From the NCBI RefSeq assembly GCF_000758605.1, contig NZ_CP009282.1, positions 6,324,001-6,388,000 on the forward strand: a stretch of 64,000 bases of DNA. Direction: 5' to 3'. This document shows positions 59,237 through 64,000 of the stretch, in pieces. The notes below the pieces were generated by a model that ran no database searches, had not been told where the DNA came from, and saw nothing but the letters and a program-made list of their open reading frames with translations. The stretch's first letter is position 1. Every line of letters begins with the position of its first letter. Origin of the DNA: Paenibacillus sp. FSL R5-0912 (GTDB taxonomy: Bacteria > Bacillota > Bacilli > Paenibacillales > Paenibacillaceae). The position numbers were made by a program, and so were the translations under genes.

Positions 59237-59419
59237 TCAAGTTAATGCTATCTGTATTTCAAACCACATCTCATTGGAGATGTGGTTGCGGACGGTTTTT
59301 TCGCTAATGAATAACAGTCCGGCAATATCCCGTGTAGTTTTGTCCTGCACTAGAAGCTCGAATACTTCGCGCTCACGATGCGTCAACAGAAATTTGCTAT
59401 GATGTTCGTTCCCTTTCAA
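59237..59419 (-). pseudogene. gerE: gerE 5' part: first 49 codons, truncated by the intervening element
   Basis: The start is TTG at 59417-59419, with AAGGAGGGG about 8 bp upstream; this gives M-K-G-N-E-H-H-S-K-F then LLTHREREVFELLVQDKTT, R-D-I-A-G-L-L, FISEKTVRNHISN, aligning without gaps to Bacillus subtilis GerE (LLTKREREVFELLVQDKTT). After Asn49 (59273-59275) the element begins and 11 foreign codons follow to a stop at 59237. The cut falls inside the DNA-recognition helix, so the unexcised product should be inactive. GerE modulates late mother-cell (sigma-K) spore-coat genes. Confidence 0.92.
59253..59275. other. attachment site at the right end of the gerE-intervening element
   Basis: Arm TGTATTTCAAACCACA (59253-59268), 5 bp, core TT (59274-59275; AA on the gerE strand), then gerE sequence. 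Mirror image of the left site. Joining element ends gives arm-5 bp-AA-5 bp-arm. Confidence 0.88.
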
Positions 59420-59482
59420 TGGTGTCACCCCTCCTTGCTCTGGGTTTGTTTGGTATAACAAGGTAAAGGGATACAGTCAAAC

Positions 59483-59511
59483 CATACTATGTGGGGGGGC
59501 AGTTAATGGTG
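59483..59511 (-). promoter_or_regulatory. sigma-K-like promoter of gerE
   Basis: On the minus strand, AC (in ACC, 59509-59511), 17 bp, then CATAGTATG (59484-59492), close to the sigma-K pattern AC-N17-CATANNNTA. It lies ~65 bp upstream of the gerE TTG start. Bacillus subtilis gerE is also sigma-K dependent. The remaining 59512-59895 spacer shows no gene. Confidence 0.6.
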
Positions 59512-59895
59512 CTGTTGCAGCATTAATTTGGGCGGGGACAAACGCGGATCATGGACAACCAAAGCGTTCTTGACCAAAACGCATAATAAAAACGGCTTCA
59601 GCTCCTACCTTAGGGGCGTCATCCGTTGGGGAAAAGTCTATAGAAAGCACGCTGCTAAGTAATAATTAGGCAGAAAATGTTGCTGGAAATCCGTCCGCCC
59701 GCAGCGTTAAGCCGCAAACTTTACCGGTCCGTCACGCCCTTTCGGTCACGCCGGCTTAATCCGGTAAGGCTGCTTACAACCCCAGTGTAATTTATGAAAT
59801 GGATTCCATAGCAAGCTTTTTTATATGCGAAAATGTAAAAATTTCTATGGTAAAATAAAACCATTCGAATTCTGACTCGGAGGGCAGCATACGCC

Positions 59896-60873
59896 ATGGC
59901 TAATATTAAAGAAATCGCCCGGATTGCCGGAGTTTCCGTAACGACTGTCTCGCGGGTGCTGAATAATCATCCTTATGTCAGCAAAGACAAAAGAGCCACC
60001 GTCCTCGATACGATTGAGCAGTTAAACTACACCCGCAATATGAACGCCGTCCACCTGATTACCGGGCGTACCGGTGCAGTGGCGGTGATCCTTCCGTATA
60101 TCAATGCTTTTTATTTCTCGATTATTATGAATGGCCTTGCTCATGAGGCACTGCTCGCGCAATACCGGCTGATTCTGTGCCAGAGCAATTATTTGGCAGA
60201 TGAAGAGATTAAAGTCTTGGAGATGCTGCGCAATAAAGAAATCGATGGTGTGGTCATTGTATCGACTGCGCTCAAGCCTGAATTGATTGAGGAGTATACC
60301 GCGTACGGTCCAATTGTAACCTGCCAGGACAGCGGGCAGCGCCGTTATTCCTCTGTATATATTGAGCATTATGCAGCTTTCCTGCAGGGGCTGCAGTATT
60401 TGAAGGGTAAAGGGTACCGAACCATCGGCTATTGCGAAGGCAGGCAGAATGGCAGCAGCGCCTCTATCCGGCAGACCGCTTTTCGCGAATTCATTGCTGA
60501 GCACCAGCTGGTTTTTCAGGAGGAATGGATGATCTATGACTGCACGACGGAAGAAGACGGAGCGGCTGTAGCACGGTCGCTGCTGGAGATGCCGAAGCGG
60601 CCTGAAGCTATGATTATTACGGGAGATCATGTGGCAGCCGGACTGATGATTGAGGCGCGCAAAGCGGGTCTCAGCATCCCCGGAGACCTCGCGGTTATGG
60701 GCTTCGATAACCAGCCGATCGGCCGTCTGCTCGGGATCACCACCATAGATAACCACCTGTATGAGATGGGTGCATCCGCCTTCCGCATTATTCATGAGCA
60801 GATTCGCTCAGACAACCCTGACCCGGTCTACCGCAAGCTGGATTACCGGATTATTGAGCGGTCCACGGTGTAG
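59896..60873 (+). CDS. LacI-family transcriptional regulator
   Basis: 325 codons, ATG with GGAGG about 12 bp upstream. LacI helix-turn-helix and hinge: NIKEIARIAGVSVTTVSRVL, NNHPYVSKDKRATVLDTIEQ. Sensor domain: AVAVILPYINAFYFSIIMNG, DGVVIVSTALKPELIEEYTA, AMIITGDHVAAGLMIEARKA, AVMGFDNQPIGRLLGITTID. No metabolic operon is attached in this window, so the target is unknown; C-terminal layout resembles CcpB/MalR-like regulators. Confidence 0.9.
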   Translation: MANIKEIARIAGVSVTTVSRVLNNHPYVSKDKRATVLDTIEQLNYTRNMNAVHLITGRTGAVAVILPYINAFYFSIIMNGLAHEALLAQYRLILCQSNYLADEEIKVLEMLRNKEIDGVVIVSTALKPELIEEYTAYGPIVTCQDSGQRRYSSVYIEHYAAFLQGLQYLKGKGYRTIGYCEGRQNGSSASIRQTAFREFIAEHQLVFQEEWMIYDCTTEEDGAAVARSLLEMPKRPEAMIITGDHVAAGLMIEARKAGLSIPGDLAVMGFDNQPIGRLLGITTIDNHLYEMGASAFRIIHEQIRSDNPDPVYRKLDYRIIERSTV

Positions 60874-61351
60874 AATAAGTAATCTGCGCTCACTGCTTGT
60901 TGCCGCAATAGTTGTGATAGGCATATCCAATATGCGCTCAAAGTTATACTCGTCCTAGCCAAGCGGTCAATTGCCGGTGGGTAGGCGGAATAATTCGTGC
61001 TGAGTTAATCCAGCGTTGTCACGAATGTTTTAAACTTCAATGTGCGGAAAGTTTAAAAAACATTGCGTATACCAGGCATTCCGCCGGGGATTACGCTGTT
61101 GTCTCTGGGACACCCGGCAGCAGAGCGAGCTTAGATTAAGATCATTAAGTTTTGCTTCGCCCTGTAAAGGCATTATGTTGTACGTAGTGCAACTCCGGTT
61201 CATGAATGCCCGGGTGTCCGGGAGGAATGTTGTACGGAATACAGGAATTCCCCCGATCTTCTGCTGGAACAAGAGGAATTGTTGCCTTTTCTACAACAAT
61301 TCTTGAGTTCGGCCGTTGTTATTAGTAAATTGTTGTATTTCGTGCAGGAAT
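60874..61351. other. gene-free spacer
   Basis: About 480 bases with only weak features: a partial inverted repeat around TTTAAACTTCAATGTGCGGA (61030 region) and CAACAATT/TTGTTGTA near 61293-61337. No convincing gene. Confidence 0.4.
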
Positions 61352-61460
61352 CAAGTAGAAACAGTAACGCTGTCCGTTTAGAGGACGGTACCGTTTCAGC
61401 GAGAAATAGAAGGATAAGTTATCCGGTGAAACATATACACTCTTTTGTTTCAAATAAACA
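61352..61460 (+). repeat. dispersed structured repeat, copy 2
   Basis: AAGTAGAAAC, stem GCTGTCC/GGACGGT, CGTTTCAGCG, then AGAAATAGAAGGATAAGTTA and GTGAAACATATA, nearly identical to the copy at 11479-11586. Followed at 61470-61499 by CGTCTTCC/GGGAGGCG and TTTTT, a terminator-like hairpin, so the plus strand could encode a short terminated RNA. Confidence 0.7.
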
Positions 61461-61524
61461 AGCTGCGTCTTCCGCCTGTCGGGAGGCGTTTTTGGTGTTT
61501 TATTTGTGCGAATCCGCATGAATA

Positions 61525-61536
61525 TGATAATTATCA
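61525..61536. promoter_or_regulatory. upstream Fur-box-like palindrome
   Basis: TGATAATTATCA, a perfect 12-bp palindrome just upstream of the efeO promoter -35 box. Confidence 0.6.
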
Positions 61537-61544
61537 CATTTTTA

Positions 61545-61573
61545 TTGACAGGTACGGTATAGAGATTTATGAT
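61545..61573 (+). promoter_or_regulatory. sigma-A promoter of efeO-efeB
   Basis: TTGACA (61545-61550), exactly 17 bp, TATGAT (61568-61573), bracketed by two Fur-type palindromes. Confidence 0.85.
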
Positions 61574-61584
61574 AGGTCCATCAT

Positions 61585-61599
61585 TGATAACGATTATCA
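61585..61599. promoter_or_regulatory. Fur box at the efeO transcription start
   Basis: TGATAACGATTATCA fits the 7-1-7 Fur consensus TGATAAT-N-ATTATCA with one mismatch in each half. It overlaps the expected start of transcription, so Fe2+-Fur should block transcription when iron is plentiful. Confidence 0.85.
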
Positions 61600-61631
61600 T
61601 TTACATAAAGAATAAGGGGTGTTCCAACAGA

Positions 61632-62555
61632 ATGAAGATTGGTTATGCAGTACCCGCGGGTTTGCTTGCGGCTTCCCTCCTGTTTGCCGGCTGTGCAGCC
61701 AAAGATAACAATAATAATGGCAACAACGGCAATAACAGCCATACCTCCGGGAATAATGCTGCTGCCCAGACGGGCAATGGGTCAACCGGCGCACCGGCCG
61801 CAACTGCAGCTTCAACTGCTGCCGCTACGGCGGATTTCACCACGGCTATCGACGAGTACCGGAAATATGTAATTGAACAATGCGACGAATTCGTGAAACA
61901 GACTGAAGGCTTCACCGATGCGGTGAAAGCAGGCAAGCTTGAAGAAGCCAAAGCACAGTATGCTCCGGCACGCATGTATTATGAACGGATTGAGCCCATT
62001 GCTGAAGCGCTCGGAGATCTGGATCCCAATATTGATGCCCGCGAGAACGATGTTGACGCTGCGGACTGGCGCGGCTTCCATAAGATTGAACAGGCCCTCT
62101 GGCAGAACAATACCACAGATGGAATGACTGATGTTGCGGACCGTTTGCTGAAAGATGCGCAACTGCTGCGCGCCAAGGTGGAAACCGCTGAGATTGATGC
62201 CAATCTGCTCGTTACCGGAGCCGTAGAGCTGCTGAATGAAGTATCCTCCTCCAAAGTAACCGGTGAAGAGGAACGTTACTCCCATACGGATTTGTATGAT
62301 TTTGTCGCCAATGTGGAAGGTGCCCAGAAGATCTATGAGCTGCTGAAACCCGAGCTGGCCAAAAAAGACCCTGCGCTGGAGCAAACGATTGGCGAACGGT
62401 TCACCGCACTGCTGAATGAGCTGGCGCCGTTCAAATCAGGTGATGGCTACGTTTCCTACGAAACGCTGAAAGAAGATGAGGTTCGGAGGTTAAGCCAGAA
62501 TCTGGATGCCTTAGCTGAGCCTCTATCCAACATGGGAACTATTCTGGGAGTGTGA
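61632..62555 (+). CDS. efeO: EfeO/EfeM-type imelysin-like lipoprotein of the ferrous/haem iron uptake system
   Basis: 307 codons from ATG 61632; the frame is open 21 codons further but that would cross the promoter region and Fur box. Lipoprotein signal MKIGYAVPAGLLAASLLFAG with Cys at the lipobox, then an Asn/Gly/Ala-rich linker. Imelysin (M75) domain: EYRKYVIEQCDEFVKQTEGF, YAPARMYYERIEPIAEALGD, ADWRGFHKIEQALWQNNTTD, GEEERYSHTDLYDFVANVEG. H-x-x-x-E metal motif in HKIEQAL. No cupredoxin domain is present, so this is the short EfeM-like form. Binds iron for the EfeU permease, not seen here. Confidence 0.9.
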   Translation: MKIGYAVPAGLLAASLLFAGCAAKDNNNNGNNGNNSHTSGNNAAAQTGNGSTGAPAATAASTAAATADFTTAIDEYRKYVIEQCDEFVKQTEGFTDAVKAGKLEEAKAQYAPARMYYERIEPIAEALGDLDPNIDARENDVDAADWRGFHKIEQALWQNNTTDGMTDVADRLLKDAQLLRAKVETAEIDANLLVTGAVELLNEVSSSKVTGEEERYSHTDLYDFVANVEGAQKIYELLKPELAKKDPALEQTIGERFTALLNELAPFKSGDGYVSYETLKEDEVRRLSQNLDALAEPLSNMGTILGV

Positions 62556-62560
62556 CCGTT

Positions 62561-63910
62561 ATGATAAAGAAAGATAAGACTTCCAGGGAAACTCCCGCTA
62601 CAGAGAGCGGTCTCTCTAAGGATGCTTCTAAAGATCAGCTATTATTCGATAAAAAACTAAGCCGCCGCGATATGCTGCGGCTTACTGGCGCCTCCGGCCT
62701 CGGCCTGCTGCTGGGCGGCGGCGGGGTAGGCGGCATTCTGGCGGCACGCAAAGCAGCCGGGCAGCCGGGACAAGCAGTCTCTTCCCCACAACTCGCGGGA
62801 GCGGACATTATTCCATTCTACGGGAATCATCAGGCGGGAATCATTACGCCTGCGCAGAATTTCCTGTGCTTCGCTTCATTTGATCTGACAACAACCAAGC
62901 TCAGCGAAGTCAAAAAACTGCTGGAGGCCTGGACTACCGCCGCCGCTGCCCTTACTTCCGGTACGCTGATCGGCAGCGTGAATGACAATCCCAATCTTCC
63001 GCCTGCCGACACAGGCGAGGCAGATGGCCTTACCCCCTCCAAATGTACACTTACCTTCGGGGCCGGTCCTGCCTTCTTTGACAGCCGGTTCGGGCTGGCT
63101 CCGAAACGGCCAGCCTCCTTCACCGATCTCCCGGCATTCACGGGAGACAGCCTGGAGCCGCAGTGGTGCGGCGGCGATCTCTGTGTGCAGGCCTGCGCCG
63201 ATGATCTGCAGGTGGCGTTCCATGCCATCCGTAATCTGGCCCGCATCGCCCGGGGCACAGCCGTACTGCGCTGGACGCAGGAGGGCTTCCAGCGCACCGG
63301 CAGCGCCGACCCGGCAGGCGGCACACCGCGTAATCTGCTCGGCTTCAAGGACGGCACGGGCAATCCCGACGTCACCGATGACGCCGAGATGCGGAGTGTC
63401 GTCTGGAACGGAAGCGGCGATGGCCCCGCCTGGATGAATGGCGGCACGTACCTCGCACTGCGCCGTGTGCGGTTCCGCATTGAGATCTGGGACCGCTCTA
63501 CGCTGAGCGATCAGGAAGCAACGTTCGGGCGTCACCGGCAGAGCGGCGCTCCGATTGGAGCCCGGGATGAATTCGCCGAGCTGAATCTGAAGGCGGCGGA
63601 TGCCAGCGGCAAGCCTGTCATTCCGCCGGATTCCCATTCGGCCCTCGCCCATGGGGATGGTTCAGTCAAAATGCTGCGCCGCTCCTACTCCTATTCCAGC
63701 GGCATGGATCTCAAGACCGGACAGCTGGATGCAGGACTGGTATTCATCAGCTTCCAGAAGGATCTGGTGAAGCAGTTCGTGAGCATTCAGCAGCGCCTCT
63801 CGAAGAATGACCGGCTGAATGAATATATGGTCCATACCGGCAGTGCCGTATTCGCCTGCTTCCCCGGTGTAAGGGAAGGCGGGTATATCGGGGAGTCGCT
63901 GCTGGGGTGA
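62561..63910 (+). CDS. efeB: EfeB, Tat-exported DyP-type peroxidase/deferrochelatase
   Basis: 449 codons from ATG 62561 (GGGAG 10 bp upstream); a GTG at 62552 overlaps the efeO stop. Twin-arginine signal LSRRDMLRLTGASGLGLLLG. DyP family features: haem-side GFKDGTGNPDVTDDAEMRSV (catalytic Asp), GGTYLALRRVRFRIEIWD (conserved Arg), ALAHGDGSVKMLRRSYSYSS (proximal His region) and GLVFISFQKDLVKQFVSIQQ. Acts outside the membrane, oxidising Fe2+ or releasing iron from haem for import. Coupled to efeO; Fur control inferred from the upstream boxes. Confidence 0.93.
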   Translation: MIKKDKTSRETPATESGLSKDASKDQLLFDKKLSRRDMLRLTGASGLGLLLGGGGVGGILAARKAAGQPGQAVSSPQLAGADIIPFYGNHQAGIITPAQNFLCFASFDLTTTKLSEVKKLLEAWTTAAAALTSGTLIGSVNDNPNLPPADTGEADGLTPSKCTLTFGAGPAFFDSRFGLAPKRPASFTDLPAFTGDSLEPQWCGGDLCVQACADDLQVAFHAIRNLARIARGTAVLRWTQEGFQRTGSADPAGGTPRNLLGFKDGTGNPDVTDDAEMRSVVWNGSGDGPAWMNGGTYLALRRVRFRIEIWDRSTLSDQEATFGRHRQSGAPIGARDEFAELNLKAADASGKPVIPPDSHSALAHGDGSVKMLRRSYSYSSGMDLKTGQLDAGLVFISFQKDLVKQFVSIQQRLSKNDRLNEYMVHTGSAVFACFPGVREGGYIGESLLG

Positions 63911-64000
63911 GGTACATTGGAAGCACTGCCCGGATTCAGTATGTGGGATAAACGCTGAATTTTGGTGCTGGATATATCCGGGTGCGTAAGGTTGCGCAGT

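Larger units (their letters stand above)
38583..59275. mobile_element. gerE-intervening element (20,693 bp, serine-recombinase type, defence cargo)
   Basis: Bounded by the two hybrid att sites. AT-rich compared with the flanking chromosome. It carries three large serine recombinases (41937, 50939, 52515), two tiny ORFs upstream of recombinases, an XRE regulator, a TIR-like gene, a DUF4011 helicase-nuclease, a PHP-ATPase, a GIY-YIG-like gene and several unknowns. No phage structural genes are seen. Architecture parallels skin in sigK, where a serine recombinase excises the element in the mother cell. A decayed gerE tail with att-like arm at 40.6-40.75 kb suggests a composite of two insertions. 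Confidence 0.88.

Noticed and set aside
38588..59268. 16-bp inverted repeats as terminal repeats of a DDE transposon
   Set aside because: There is no transposase and no target-site duplication. The arms lie 5 bp inside the breakpoints, symmetric about a 2-bp core, and serine recombinases are present, which fits attP/attB recombination better.
38583..59275. Intact prophage
   Set aside because: No capsid, terminase, portal, tail or lysis genes are visible; the content is recombinases, regulator and defence-like genes.

Overview
The window looks like the chromosome of a nitrogen-fixing, endospore-forming Paenibacillus. The evidence is a compact nifB-H-D-K-E-N run behind a sigma-A type promoter flanked by GlnR-like boxes, GerA-type germinant receptor genes, an SLH-domain surface protein, a split gerE gene, and typical Firmicutes regulators with strong AGGAGG ribosome sites. 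No rRNA, tRNA or CRISPR array was seen.

Layout. 1-7.8 kb: nif operon on the minus strand (nifN runs off the left edge). 7.9-9.0 kb: yybP-ykoY manganese riboswitch and a TerC-family membrane protein. 9.0-14.2 kb: YcdB/PepSY-SLH surface protein and a NitT/TauT-type ABC importer. 14.4-18.1 kb: gerA-type operon. 18.3-22.7 kb: small proteins, a MarR/hydrolase pair with twin operators, an HxlR/NAD(P)H oxidoreductase pair and a SagB-type nitroreductase. 23.0-25.5 kb: TPR-DUF2971 protein. 26.0-36.5 kb: LacI-controlled glycan-use operon (kinase, GH4, ABC permeases and binding protein, GH10-like hydrolase, GH84). 36.8-38.3 kb: small accessory genes. 38.58-59.27 kb: an AT-rich island. 59.4-64 kb: gerE promoter and 5' part, a second LacI regulator, and a Fur-type efeO-efeB iron operon.

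The main finding is that the 38.58-59.27 kb island splits gerE, the late mother-cell sporulation regulator. The first 49 codons lie at 59273-59419 (minus) behind a sigma-K-like promoter. The last 25 codons plus terminator lie 20.7 kb away at 38502-38579. Joining the halves at a shared AA dinucleotide restores a 74-codon GerE, the length of Bacillus subtilis GerE. The two element ends, joined at the same AA, give an attP with perfect 16-bp inverted arms placed 5 bp from the core on each side, the geometry expected of a large serine integrase. The island encodes three large serine recombinases, two with tiny upstream ORFs. It therefore looks like a skin-like intervening element that must be excised during sporulation. 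Its cargo is defence-like: a TIR-like protein, a DUF4011 helicase-Vsr-type nuclease, a PHP-ATPase (TrlF-like) and a probable GIY-YIG protein.

A second layer: at least five more copies of the gerE 3' end and/or its terminator, in different states of decay, lie at 21.8, 22.8, 25.9, 37.3 and 40.6 kb. They separate the accessory modules between 21 and 41 kb. This suggests gerE has been a repeated integration site and the region grew by successive insertions, each leaving a gerE tail. Functions are inferred from motifs read by eye; no database search was possible.
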